From assembly GCA_018658605.1 (NCBI GenBank), contig JABHUV010000225.1:1-14596 (forward strand): a stretch of DNA of 14,596 nucleotides. Reading direction: 5' to 3'. The translations under genes and the position numbers were made by a program. Below are positions 1 through 8,192 of the stretch, in pieces; positions within the stretch are counted from its first letter, which is position 1; every line of letters begins with the position of its first letter. The notes under the pieces were generated by a model. The model saw only the letters and a program-made list of their open reading frames with translations, was not told the DNA's origin and ran no database searches. This DNA is from Planctomycetaceae bacterium (lineage in GTDB: Bacteria; Planctomycetota; Planctomycetia; Pirellulales; Pirellulaceae).

Positions 1-1506
1 CATTGGATTTACGAATTCAATCAACGTGATGCAAAATCACAATGGGACATCATTCTTAACGACATCACCGACGTCACGGGAGACGCGTTTTTAGGATTGG
101 GTATGAGTTGTGCCCGCTGCCACGATCACAAATTTGATCCCATTCTGCAAAACGACTATTATCGCTTGCGGGCATTTTTCGCGCCTTTACTACCACTAGA
201 TGAACAATTAGCAGGCACTCCGAGCGAACGTGCGGCTTATCAGGACAAGCTAGAAAAGTGGCAACTAGCGACAATAGATGTCCGCAAACAAATCGACTCC
301 ATGCAGTCAAAACATATTGAAACGCTAACCACAGCGCAAATAGAAATGTTTCCCTTGGATGTTCGCCCGCTACTTTACAAGAAAAGTGGCGATCGGACAC
401 CCTACGAGAAGCAAATCGCTTACTTGGCATTTCGACAAGTTCAAAAGAAAATCAATGATGTGGACTGGTTAAAACATTTTAAGACAACCGACCTCGAAAA
501 ATGGAAACGACTATCTATCGAATTGAAATCCTTTGAACATTTAAGACCAGCACCACTCGGAGTCATCGCCTCAGTCACCGATGTCGATACGACGGCTCCC
601 CCAACATTGATCCCCAACACTAGCAATGCTCTGCAGCCTGGTGGACTTAGTTTACTCGACCCGAAGACAACAACAGTCGTATCGTCAGCGAATCAACCTA
701 CGACCGGACGGCGAACGGCACTCGCTAACTGGCTAACCGATCCACAGCATCCGCTTACCAGTCGTGTGATGGTTAATCGAATATGGCAATACCACTTCGG
801 CCATGGCATCGTAGATACACCAAGCGACTTCGGAACACTCGGCACGCGTCCTACACATCCGGAACTCCTTGATTTTTTAGCCGCCTCCTTCATCCAAAGC
901 AACTGGGATATAAAAGAGCTTCATCGCATCATTGTTACATCTCAGACCTATCAGCAATCTGCAATCCACCCAAACGCGATTGAAATGCGTCAGCTCGATG
1001 TTGACAATCAATTTCTCTGGCGCGCAAATATTCGTCGCCTTGACGCCGAACAAATTCGTGACAACATTCTCAATGTCAGTGGTGAATTGGAACTACAATT
1101 AGGCGGCGCCGGTCAAGATGCAAACTCACCACGTCGATCGGCATATCTAAAAATGATGCGTAATCATCCTCACCCTTTTCTATTAGCGTTCGATGGAACC
1201 GATGGCATCCTAAGTTCACCGGAACGAAACACCACCACCACTCCAACACAAACACTACTGATCATGAATAATGCTTGGGTCCTAGCGCGGGCTGCTGCCC
1301 TGAGCAAGCTCACATTACCACCAAACTTGAAAAACTGTGAAAACAATATTGATCTGATACATTGGAAACTATACAGCCGTTGTGCTACCGATACCGAGAA
1401 ACAATTTGCTCGTGATTTTTTGAATAACGCTAGATCACCAGAGGAAGCTTGGAGCGATTATTGTCACGTATTGCTAGCAGCAAACGAATTCCTATATATT
1501 CAATAA
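1..1506 (+). CDS. DUF1549/DUF1553 planctomycete cytochrome-like protein (3' part, cut by window start)
   Basis: The reading frame is open from base 1, so the N-terminus lies outside the window; 501 codons are visible. Near the visible start is the motif GLGMSCARCHDHKFDPI, typical of the end of a DUF1549 domain. It contains a CxxCH c-type haem-like motif at 109-123. A variable linker follows, then a DUF1553 domain from about 709 to 1490. This holds the characteristic RTALANWLTDPQHPLTSRVMVNRIWQYHFG-type block and a late R-NTTTTPTQTLLIMNN block. These proteins are exported in planctomycetes and are usually paired with DUF1501 proteins, as here (37-bp gap, likely one operon). Their biochemical role is not established; an exported redox function tied to polymer degradation has been suggested. 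The internal TTG or ATG near 97-103 is not a real start, because the conserved reading continues upstream of it. Family assignment is secure; function is not. Confidence 0.95.
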   Translation, partial: HWIYEFNQRDAKSQWDIILNDITDVTGDAFLGLGMSCARCHDHKFDPILQNDYYRLRAFFAPLLPLDEQLAGTPSERAAYQDKLEKWQLATIDVRKQIDSMQSKHIETLTTAQIEMFPLDVRPLLYKKSGDRTPYEKQIAYLAFRQVQKKINDVDWLKHFKTTDLEKWKRLSIELKSFEHLRPAPLGVIASVTDVDTTAPPTLIPNTSNALQPGGLSLLDPKTTTVVSSANQPTTGRRTALANWLTDPQHPLTSRVMVNRIWQYHFGHGIVDTPSDFGTLGTRPTHPELLDFLAASFIQSNWDIKELHRIIVTSQTYQQSAIHPNAIEMRQLDVDNQFLWRANIRRLDAEQIRDNILNVSGELELQLGGAGQDANSPRRSAYLKMMRNHPHPFLLAFDGTDGILSSPERNTTTTPTQTLLIMNNAWVLARAAALSKLTLPPNLKNCENNIDLIHWKLYSRCATDTEKQFARDFLNNARSPEEAWSDYCHVLLAANEFLYIQ

Positions 1507-1543
1507 TCCAACCTTTCGATACGTAATTCATTTTGCATCTACT

Positions 1544-2974
1544 ATGAACACACCCCAACGCATATTAGACGGTCGATCCTCCCGACGTGAGATGTTAGCC
1601 CAAGTAGGTCTTGGCTTTGGCAGTATAGCGTTGTCAGGAATACTGAGTGAGCAAGCATTACGTTCGGAAACACTGCCGCCTAGTTCTGCTGCTGTCAGTC
1701 ATCACGTTGCTCGCGCGAAACAAGTCATCTTTCTTTTCATGGAAGGCGGGCCAAGTCACCTCGATCTGTTTGACCCAAAACCCAAGCTTAGAGAACTCGC
1801 AGGACAACCTCTGCCTGACACTTATGGTCCAATCATCACCCCTATGGGTGAATACAATGCGCCGTTGTTGGCAGACAAACGAAAGTGGAAACAACATGGC
1901 GAAGCGGGGACATGGGTTTCCGATTGGCTGCCCAACATCGCAACTTGCGTAGATGACATTGCCGTTATTCGATCTTGCCATGGTAATGGACTAAACCACT
2001 CCAACGGTGTTTGCCAGATGAATACATGTTCCATCCGCGGCGGCCGACCGTCATTGGGTAGCTGGGTTAGCTATGGACTCGGCACAGAAAACAACAACCT
2101 GCCTACCTTTGTCGTAATTGAAGACGTCCCCAATAAGGTTTTTAACCGTGCGCGCAATTGGGGCACTGGGTTTATGCCTGCAACATACCAAGGTACTTCA
2201 TTGTCGGGTAATAACCCGCCAATTCGTAATCTTGTTCCTGATAAATCGATCGATATACCAAGGCAAGTCCACAAGAATTCCTTATTGGCACAATTAAACA
2301 AACAACACGCTCAGCGACTTGGACAAGATCAAAGTGAACTGGAAGCACGTATCCGTAGCTTCGAACTTGCTTATCTAATGCAACAAACTGCTCCTGAAGC
2401 GGTTGATTTATCACGTGAAACTGCTACTACCAAAGCACTCTACGGCATGGACAACAAGCAGACAGAGGCTTTTGGGAAAAACTGCTTACTCGCACGGCGA
2501 CTTGTCGAACGAGGAGTTCGCTTTGTGCAACTTTATCACGGTTGCGGCAGTAAATGGGACGCACATACCAACATCGAAACCAACCACACCGACAACTGCG
2601 GCACCTCGGATAAGCCAGTCGCTGGTCTGCTGAAAGATCTCAAACAACGAGGACTGCTTGACGAAACACTCGTCATCTGGGGTGGAGAGTTTGGCCGTAC
2701 GCCGATGAGTGAAAAAGGAACTGGCAGAGACCACAATCCCTATGGCTTTACGATGTTCATGGCAGGCGGCGGTGTTAAAGGTGGACAAGTTATCGGCACG
2801 ACCGATGAACTGGGCCTGCACGCTGTGGACGATCGCATGCATATTAAAGACATCCATACCACAATTCTTTATCTGCTCGGTCTCGACAACATGAAATTAG
2901 TGTACTCACATCAAGGCCGCCCAGAACGTCCTACACTCAACGAGGGTTCACCGATGCTGAAACTGCTCGGTTAA
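1544..2974 (+). CDS. DUF1501 family protein with Tat-type signal
   Basis: The protein has 476 residues. The N-terminus has SSRREMLAQVG (residues 12-22) followed by a hydrophobic run ending near residue 32. This is a twin-arginine type signal, so the protein is probably folded in the cytoplasm and then exported. The mature part begins with FLFMEGGPSHLDLFDPKP (about 63-80), the hallmark of DUF1501 (alkaline-phosphatase/sulfatase-like fold). Later blocks include WGGEFGRTP (379-387), RDHNPYG (395-401) and HIKDIHTTILYLLGLD (433-448), as expected for a full-length member. It lies 37 bp after the DUF1553 gene, the standard planctomycete arrangement, so the two products probably work together outside the cytoplasm. 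No clear Shine-Dalgarno precedes the ATG. This start places the RR motif at the usual distance from the N-terminus. The enzymatic activity of the family is unknown; a hydrolase is plausible from the fold only. Confidence 0.95.
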   Translation: MNTPQRILDGRSSRREMLAQVGLGFGSIALSGILSEQALRSETLPPSSAAVSHHVARAKQVIFLFMEGGPSHLDLFDPKPKLRELAGQPLPDTYGPIITPMGEYNAPLLADKRKWKQHGEAGTWVSDWLPNIATCVDDIAVIRSCHGNGLNHSNGVCQMNTCSIRGGRPSLGSWVSYGLGTENNNLPTFVVIEDVPNKVFNRARNWGTGFMPATYQGTSLSGNNPPIRNLVPDKSIDIPRQVHKNSLLAQLNKQHAQRLGQDQSELEARIRSFELAYLMQQTAPEAVDLSRETATTKALYGMDNKQTEAFGKNCLLARRLVERGVRFVQLYHGCGSKWDAHTNIETNHTDNCGTSDKPVAGLLKDLKQRGLLDETLVIWGGEFGRTPMSEKGTGRDHNPYGFTMFMAGGGVKGGQVIGTTDELGLHAVDDRMHIKDIHTTILYLLGLDNMKLVYSHQGRPERPTLNEGSPMLKLLG

Positions 2975-3054
2975 CCCAGAATCCCCCACCGTGCATATTC
3001 TATATTCCACTAGTGATTTTTCCTTTTCTTTATTCTCTAGCTAAAATTGTTTTC

Positions 3055-3576
3055 ATGTCATCAATCCCGCTACCTCCGTTAAACGGATTCCTCGAATTCC
3101 CGGTCTACAGCGCTCGAAATTCGGATAAGGATCGAGTCGTGGCGTTGATTGAATCTTGTTATCAAGAGCATGGGGATCAAATCATTCTCAATGGTGACGA
3201 CTCAGATTTACTCAATTTGGAAGGCAACTATCGCGGCCGCGCTGGTGAATTCATTATTGTGGAAGACCAACAACAGACTGTTGTCGGTTGCCATGCTGTC
3301 ATTCCACTCGATCAACAACCCCATGCGTGTACTTTTAAGAGACTCTATTTACACGAATCATTGCGAGGCCAGGGATTGGGACAAGCCCTGATGCAATGGG
3401 CGCTTGATTGGGCACGATCTCAAGGGTTTCAACGAGTCGAATTTTGGTCTGATACACGCTTTAAACGAGCTCACAACTTCTTCCTCAAAGCGGGATTTCT
3501 GACGGAAAACACGACTCGTAAAATGGACGATGGTTTTCAACCCTATAACGAGTTTTTTTTCTGGATAGACCTCTGA
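3055..3576 (+). CDS. GNAT family N-acetyltransferase
   Basis: This is a single-domain GNAT acetyltransferase of about 173 residues. It would transfer an acetyl group from acetyl-CoA to an amine on a small molecule or protein N-terminus; the acceptor is unknown. The acetyl-CoA pyrophosphate-binding motif A is clear: FKRLYLHESLRGQGLGQALM (about residues 94-113), with R-G-Q-G-L-G forming the P-loop. It is followed by the motif B region FWSDTRFKRAHNFFLKAGF (130-148), typical of the C-terminal half. The protein is cytoplasmic, with no signal peptide. The frame opens upstream to a GTG at 3013, but those 14 extra residues are hydrophobic and fit no GNAT feature, so the ATG at 3055 is preferred. Neither start has a convincing Shine-Dalgarno. 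It lies 80 bp after the DUF1501 gene and may be read through from it, with no obvious functional link. Confidence 0.9.
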   Translation: MSSIPLPPLNGFLEFPVYSARNSDKDRVVALIESCYQEHGDQIILNGDDSDLLNLEGNYRGRAGEFIIVEDQQQTVVGCHAVIPLDQQPHACTFKRLYLHESLRGQGLGQALMQWALDWARSQGFQRVEFWSDTRFKRAHNFFLKAGFLTENTTRKMDDGFQPYNEFFFWIDL

Positions 3577-3578
3577 AC

Positions 3579-3712
3579 TATTCCCGCAATGACTGAGTAC
3601 CTCGTTCAATACACACAGGCTCACTAGTGGGTTAACATCACTCATAGATTCAGTACAATAGATCCACCGGCTGAAATGCACAAAATAATTTTCAAATGTA
3701 TACCCGCAATGA
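3579..3712 (+). repeat. Pair of 14-bp direct repeats flanking a promoter candidate
   Basis: TATTCCCGCAATGA at 3579-3592 and TATACCCGCAATGA at 3699-3712 match at 13 of 14 positions and start exactly 120 bp apart. Both lie in the region between the GNAT and M16 genes, on either side of the promoter candidate at 3632-3659. They could be regulator-binding sites or a chance or duplication remnant; the sequence does not decide. Confidence 0.4.
3632..3659 (+). promoter_or_regulatory. Sigma70-like promoter candidate for the M16 peptidase gene
   Basis: TTAACA (3632-3637, 5 of 6 match to the -35 consensus) is followed after 16 bp by TACAAT (3654-3659, 5 of 6 match to the -10 consensus). Transcription would start near 3666, giving a leader of about 93 nt before the ATG at 3760. 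This is the best promoter-like sequence I found between genes in the window. AGTG and CACT form a short inverted repeat around the -35 box, which could be an operator but is too short to trust. Confidence 0.5.
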
Positions 3713-3759
3713 ATAATCAACATACCAACGAGTCTAAACCATCACAGGATAATTCAATC

Positions 3760-6492
3760 ATGAAACGATCCATAAAATTTGCCGCTCTATTTCTAGTTGG
3801 CCTGACATTGCAGAGTTCTTTTGTCGAGCGAACCTCCGCCGCAGAAATCGAGGAACTTGTCACGATTGAAGGTATCACGCAGTTCCAACTTGATAATGGC
3901 CTAAAAATTCTGCTGTATCCCGACAATTCAGCTCCCACGGTAACCGTCAACCTGACCGTTTTTGTCGGGTCTCGCCATGAGGGCTATGGTGAAACAGGTA
4001 TGGCTCATCTGCTCGAACACATGGTATTTAAAGGAACGCCTACTCACGGTGACATCCCAGGTCTACTTACTGAGAAAGGCGCTCGCTTCAACGGCACTAC
4101 TTCACTAGATCGAACCAATTACTACGAAACACTACCGGCGGGGAATGAGAACTTAGAATTCGCAATTAAGCTCGAAGCAGATCGCATGATCAATAGTTAC
4201 ATTAAAGGTTCAGACCTCCAGTCAGAATTCTCGGTTGTCCGCAACGAGTTCGAGCGAGGCGAAAATAGTCCCAGTCGCATTTTGATGCAGCGGATGACAT
4301 CCGCTGCGTTTGACTGGCACAATTATGGAAAATCGACCATCGGAAACAAGAGCGATATCGAACTCGTACCATTACCAAATCTGCGCGCTTTTTATCGCAA
4401 ATACTACCAACCTGATAACGCTTTGCTGATCATCGCTGGTCAGTTTGACAAAGCCAAAGCACTCGATTTTACCAAACAACATTTCGGAGCTATTCCGGCA
4501 CCCACGCGTAAACTTGACAAGACCTATACGATCGAACCACCGCAAGACGGCGAACGCAGTGTGAAGCTGCAACGTACGGGAGAAGTCGCAATCGCCGGTC
4601 TCGTGTATCACGTTCCTGCCTCTGCCCATGAAGACTTCGCCGCAGTCGATGTATTGAGCTATATCCTGTCAACTGAACCGGCCGGGCGCCTGTACAAAGC
4701 GCTCGTGGAAACTAAGATTGCTAGCAGCATCGTCGGTGGCACTTTTGCTCAACGAGATCCCGGCATCATGATCTTCTATTCTCAGGCAGCCGATAAGGAT
4801 AACGTCGAAGAAGTTCAAACCACCATGATCGCTGAAATTGACAAGATTGCTGATAGCGGCGTTTCAGACGAAGAGGTGCAGCGAGTTGTTCAGCAAATCA
4901 AGAAACAACGTGAACAGTCTCTCAACAATACAGCTCGCGTCGCCGTTCGGCTAAGTAACTGGGCGGCTCAGGGTGACTGGCGTTTGTTCTTTCTGTATCG
5001 AGATCGAGTTGAAAAAGTGACAGCCGCAGATGTGCAACGAGTTGCAAAACTTTACATGGGTGCTAACAACCGCACGACTGGACTATTTATTCCTACGGAA
5101 GCGCCACAGCATGTAACGATTCCCAGTACCCCTGATATTGCAGCAATGGTAAAGGATTATCAAGGTCGCAAATCGATCGCCCAAGGTGAAAAATTTGAAA
5201 CCTCATTAGATAATATTGGTGAACGAACGACGCGAGACGAATTGTCTACTGGTGTCCAGACCGCCTTACTTTCCAAGAAAAGTCGCGGTGAACAAGTTGT
5301 ACTGAGTTTAAGCCTTAATTACGGTAACGCTACGAGTCTATTGAAATATGATGATGCCGCTAGTTTCTTGGGGTCGATGATGATGCGCGGTACTGAATCG
5401 ATGAATCATCAACAGATTCAGGATGCTTTAGATCAACTCGGCGCGTCACTCTCCTTCGGAGGATCCGCTGGCTCACTCTCCATCTCAATAACTGCGAAAC
5501 GGAAAACATTACCCGCAGTATTGGCAATTATGACTCAAGTATTACAGGCACCTTCATTTCCGGAAGATGAGTTCGAGGTCCTTCGACAACAGTCGATCAC
5601 CGGTTTGGAAGCATCTAAATCCGATCCTCAAGCGCTTGCCATGAGTTTATTAGCACGAACCATGACGCCATATGACAAGAACGATATTCGCGCGTCACAT
5701 ACAATCGAAGAACAAATCGTTCGACTTAAATCTGTAAAGCTTGACGACGTCAAGGAACTTTACGCAACTCAAATTGGCAATGGTTCTGGGGAACTAGTTG
5801 TCGTGGGAGATTTTACAGCAGAAGAACTATTACCCGTGGTGACAGACGCTATCGCAAAACTTGCGACGAAGGTGGAGTATGTTCGAATTGACTCCTCAGC
5901 GTTTCCTGATGTAAAGGGGCGTCATGAAACCATCCTCACCCCCGGAAAGAAAAACGCTTTCTACCTCGCCGCCCACCAAGTGCCTGTCGGACGAATGAAT
6001 AAGGATTATCCCGCACTGGTTGTAGCCAATCAAATACTTGGGGGCGGCAGTTTGTCATCACGTTTGGCCGATCGCGTGCGACAAAAAGATGGACTTTCCT
6101 ATGGTGTCGCATCAATGTACCGCACCTACTCGTTTATGGATCTCGGACGTTTCATGATGTATGCAATCTCCAATCCAGCTAACTCGGATAAGGTGGTCGC
6201 GGCAATACGCGAAGAGGTTGAGTTGTTGCGTAAAGAAGGCATTACTGCTGCTGAACTCAAAAAAGCAAAAGAGGCGATTATGCAAAGCAATGCAGTATCT
6301 CGAGCAACCGATAATGGAATGCTTGGACTGCTGAATTCGCTGGTCGTGCAACAACGCGATATCCAATCAACCAAGGATCTCGAAATTGCCATTCAAGCGT
6401 TAAGCGTGGAACAAGTTAATGCAGCAGCTCGCAAATATATGTTACCTGAAAAGCTGATTGTGATTACTGCTGGAGACTTTGAATCGAAATAA
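3760..6492 (+). CDS. Secreted M16 family zinc metallopeptidase, two M16 units
   Basis: This is a pitrilysin/insulinase-type zinc peptidase of 910 residues, the usual length of a fused two-unit bacterial M16 protein. The inverted zinc site HLLEH lies at residues 83-87 (4006-4020). The third ligand is Glu163 in RNEFERGENSP, exactly 76 residues after His87, so the first M16 unit looks catalytically intact. The second unit lacks HxxEH, as expected, and carries the substrate-side motif GGGSLSSRLADRVRQ...GLSYG at about 760-780. Residues 1-28 (MKRSIKF, a hydrophobic core, then TSAA) form a Sec-type signal peptide, so the enzyme acts in the periplasm or outside. It probably degrades peptides or small unfolded proteins. 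ATG 3760 is chosen because it starts the signal peptide directly and has AGGA 10 nt upstream; the frame extends to 3676 with a polar stretch that would spoil the signal. It has its own promoter candidate at 3632-3659. Confidence 0.95.
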   Translation: MKRSIKFAALFLVGLTLQSSFVERTSAAEIEELVTIEGITQFQLDNGLKILLYPDNSAPTVTVNLTVFVGSRHEGYGETGMAHLLEHMVFKGTPTHGDIPGLLTEKGARFNGTTSLDRTNYYETLPAGNENLEFAIKLEADRMINSYIKGSDLQSEFSVVRNEFERGENSPSRILMQRMTSAAFDWHNYGKSTIGNKSDIELVPLPNLRAFYRKYYQPDNALLIIAGQFDKAKALDFTKQHFGAIPAPTRKLDKTYTIEPPQDGERSVKLQRTGEVAIAGLVYHVPASAHEDFAAVDVLSYILSTEPAGRLYKALVETKIASSIVGGTFAQRDPGIMIFYSQAADKDNVEEVQTTMIAEIDKIADSGVSDEEVQRVVQQIKKQREQSLNNTARVAVRLSNWAAQGDWRLFFLYRDRVEKVTAADVQRVAKLYMGANNRTTGLFIPTEAPQHVTIPSTPDIAAMVKDYQGRKSIAQGEKFETSLDNIGERTTRDELSTGVQTALLSKKSRGEQVVLSLSLNYGNATSLLKYDDAASFLGSMMMRGTESMNHQQIQDALDQLGASLSFGGSAGSLSISITAKRKTLPAVLAIMTQVLQAPSFPEDEFEVLRQQSITGLEASKSDPQALAMSLLARTMTPYDKNDIRASHTIEEQIVRLKSVKLDDVKELYATQIGNGSGELVVVGDFTAEELLPVVTDAIAKLATKVEYVRIDSSAFPDVKGRHETILTPGKKNAFYLAAHQVPVGRMNKDYPALVVANQILGGGSLSSRLADRVRQKDGLSYGVASMYRTYSFMDLGRFMMYAISNPANSDKVVAAIREEVELLRKEGITAAELKKAKEAIMQSNAVSRATDNGMLGLLNSLVVQQRDIQSTKDLEIAIQALSVEQVNAAARKYMLPEKLIVITAGDFESK

Positions 6493-6522
6493 CCCTCGTC
6501 TGTTTACACTCAACGACGGTTA
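6490..6522. terminator. Possible hairpin between convergent genes
   Basis: TAAC-CCT-CGTC (6490-6500) can pair with GACG-GTTA (6515-6522), leaving a CCT bulge and a 14-nt loop. The hairpin overlaps the stop codons of both the M16 gene and the convergent lipoprotein gene. The position suits a bidirectional terminator, but there is no U-run and the stem is imperfect, so this is weak. Confidence 0.25.
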
Positions 6523-6930
6523 CTCAACAGGCGTAGCGTAATCTGCCAACTTTGGTGGATCGTTGTGCCATGAACTCCAAAAGAACTCACCACATCCGTT
6601 GTGACGACCGCGGGCTTCAATACCCTCACGCAATTGCAAGCGTCTATCTGCAATACCCTGACCCAGTTGCTGACCTCGGTGCGCGATCCTATTACCAACT
6701 GCAAGTAATAGAGGTACCATTTTGGGCTCGTCCGCTGTAGCTAGTATCACAGCTTCAGACTGCTGCCCACCGTTATCGACGATAGTCTCTTCAAGAACGA
6801 CTGGACTCGACAAACGACCTGAGATTCCATTTCGCAAGCATCCACAGGATCCCGCACAGCCCACAGCCGAAATTAACGACATGCCCATTAGCATAAGTCC
6901 CCAGCGTTTAGCTGTTTCTCCAAAACGCAT
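6520..6930 (-). CDS. Small hypothetical lipoprotein with 11-residue repeats
   Basis: I do not recognise a family for this 136-residue protein. The N-terminus is basic (MRFGETAKRW), then hydrophobic, ending in LISAVGC (19-25). This is a plausible though not perfect lipobox, with Cys25 as the lipidated residue. Further cysteines are at 29, 31 and 113. Residues 73-105 read as three imperfect 11-residue units: PLLLAVGNRIA, HRGQQLGQGIA and DRRLQLREGIE. The conserved positions are hydrophobic at 6 and Ile at 10, a hendecad pattern fitting a long amphipathic helix. The C-terminal 30 residues are Trp/Phe-rich (EFFWSSWHNDPP). On the coding strand a run of eight G lies six bases before the ATG, acting as or replacing the Shine-Dalgarno. 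The gene converges on the M16 gene with 27 bp between stop codons. It could be a planctomycete-specific cell-envelope protein, but the role is unknown. Confidence 0.7.
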   Translation of the reverse strand: MRFGETAKRWGLMLMGMSLISAVGCAGSCGCLRNGISGRLSSPVVLEETIVDNGGQQSEAVILATADEPKMVPLLLAVGNRIAHRGQQLGQGIADRRLQLREGIEARGRHNGCGEFFWSSWHNDPPKLADYATPVE

Positions 6931-6936
6931 CCGATT

Positions 6937-6944
6937 CCCCCCCC
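6937..6944 (-). promoter_or_regulatory. G8 homopolymer at the ribosome-binding position of the lipoprotein gene
   Basis: The plus strand has eight C in a row, so the coding strand reads G8-AATCGG-ATG. The tract sits where a Shine-Dalgarno should be. It may serve as a ribosome-binding site, and a run of this length could change by slippage. Confidence 0.4.
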
Positions 6945-6999
6945 ACTAAATTCAATCGTTGTGTTTACGCTCAAAGCAAGCATAACTATTAAAAGCATC

Positions 7000-7014
7000 G
7001 GGGTTTGAAGCCCC
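7000..7014 (-). terminator. GC hairpin, possible terminator of the dehydrogenase gene
   Basis: On the minus strand GGGG-CTTCAAA-CCCC forms a four-pair GC stem, extendable by weaker pairs. It is followed by GATGCTTTTAAT with a short T-run. It lies about 105 bases after the dehydrogenase stop and before the lipoprotein gene, where a terminator would be useful. The T-run is only four bases and not adjacent to the stem. Otherwise the 189-bp gap at 6931-7119 shows nothing recognisable. Confidence 0.3.
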
Positions 7015-7119
7015 TACAATCGATAAAATCTGCAAAGTTTAACACATAAAATTTAGCTGAGACAACTGTTGATTTGTTCTCATTTACTCCGATGTTTCGG
7101 TACTAATTGGTGCGTCCGT

Positions 7120-8172
7120 TTACAACTGCGCCAAAACCGCATTACCCATTTGTACAGTAGTCAAATCTCCTCCAAGATCCGGCGTTTTGTTGCCATTGAG
7201 CAGCGCTGCTTCTACCGCCTGACGGATACTCTCCGAGGCGCTGCTACATTGCAGATGGTCAAGCATCATTGCTAGGCTCAAGATGCATGCGATTGGGTTT
7301 GCGATGCCTTGTCCAGCGATATCCGGCGCCGAGCCATGAACTGGCTCGAACATCGAAGGAAATTCCTTAGTTGGATTCACGTTGCAACTGGGAGCCAGCC
7401 CCAATCCACCACCGAGTATACCTCCGAGATCCGTCAATAAATCTCCAAACAGATTGGAAGCCACAACAACATCAAACTCATTTGGGTGCCGAACAAAATT
7501 CATCACAGCAGCGTCACAGTGCATTTTCGAGACTTCCTTTACATCTGGGTAATCACCGCGGATATCGGTCAGAATCTCATCCCACATTACGTACGAGTAC
7601 TTCAAAGCATTCGACTTAGTAACCATCGTTAAACGTCCACGTCGTTGCTGGGACAGTTCAAATGCATACCGCAGAATCCGCTCCACGCCTTTACGAGTAT
7701 GCACTGCTGTTTGCACAGCTACTTCGTCGTCACTGCCCAGTTTAAATCGCCCGCCATTATCAATATATTCACCTTCAGAATTCTCACGAATCACGACAAA
7801 ATCAATATCCTTGTAACTGCGACCCGCAAGCACACTGTCTAATCCTCGGCATAGTCGCGCCGGCCTCACACAGGCGTATTGGTCAAATGATTGACGAATC
7901 TGTACCAAGGGCGCGAGCGTCTCATGGTCAGGCAAAATATCTGGCCACCCTACCGCTCCGAGCAATATTGCATCCATGCCTTGCAGTTGTGCCAAGAAAT
8001 CGACAGGTACTAGTTGCCCATGCTTATGCCAATATTGCATCCCCCAATCGAAGGTTGTGCAATCAAAGGTGATGTCCTGTAATTCACCAACTCGGTACAT
8101 CACCCGTTCGGCCTGTGCTAAAACATCGGGGCCAATTCCGTCACCTGGATATAGTGCAATCTCGAACTTCAT
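7120..8172 (-). CDS. D-malate/tartrate dehydrogenase-like (decarboxylating) enzyme
   Basis: This 350-residue enzyme belongs to the isocitrate/isopropylmalate dehydrogenase superfamily. It should catalyse NAD- and metal-dependent oxidation of a 2-hydroxy acid with decarboxylation in the cytoplasm. The start MKFEIALYPGDGIGPDV carries the usual GDGIG. Substrate-site residues are present: Arg93, Arg103, Arg129 in VIRENSEGEY, Tyr136, Lys186 in TKSN, and Asp220, Asp244 and Asp248. The cofactor loop is EPVHGSAPDIAGQGIANP (276-293). GAVGWPDILPDH (72-83) and FDQY (96-99) match the E. coli DmlA / tartrate dehydrogenase TtuC branch; LeuB has GAVGGPKWD-like residues at the first place. The substrate could be D-malate, tartrate or 3-isopropylmalate, and I cannot settle which. 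The ATG at 8172 is preferred to an upstream start at 8316, which would overlap the M28 gene and add residues unlike the family. A palindrome lies 20 bp upstream. No leuC/leuD or LysR regulator is adjacent. Confidence 0.88.
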   Translation of the reverse strand: MKFEIALYPGDGIGPDVLAQAERVMYRVGELQDITFDCTTFDWGMQYWHKHGQLVPVDFLAQLQGMDAILLGAVGWPDILPDHETLAPLVQIRQSFDQYACVRPARLCRGLDSVLAGRSYKDIDFVVIRENSEGEYIDNGGRFKLGSDDEVAVQTAVHTRKGVERILRYAFELSQQRRGRLTMVTKSNALKYSYVMWDEILTDIRGDYPDVKEVSKMHCDAAVMNFVRHPNEFDVVVASNLFGDLLTDLGGILGGGLGLAPSCNVNPTKEFPSMFEPVHGSAPDIAGQGIANPIACILSLAMMLDHLQCSSASESIRQAVEAALLNGNKTPDLGGDLTTVQMGNAVLAQL

Positions 8173-8192
8173 AGAATTGATTCCAATGCGGT

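Noticed and set aside
74..430. 118-codon minus-strand reading frame
   Set aside because: It lies antisense inside the conserved DUF1549/DUF1553 gene and has no recognisable domain.
2486..2857. 123-codon minus-strand reading frame
   Set aside because: It is fully antisense to the conserved C-terminal part of DUF1501, with no ribosome-binding site or family motif.
3358..3723. 121-codon minus-strand reading frame across the GNAT end and the promoter gap
   Set aside because: It covers the GNAT core motif on the opposite strand and has no protein features of its own.
7120..8172. Assignment as leuB (3-isopropylmalate dehydrogenase)
   Set aside because: GAVGWPD and FDQY fit the D-malate/tartrate branch better, and no leucine-pathway genes are adjacent.
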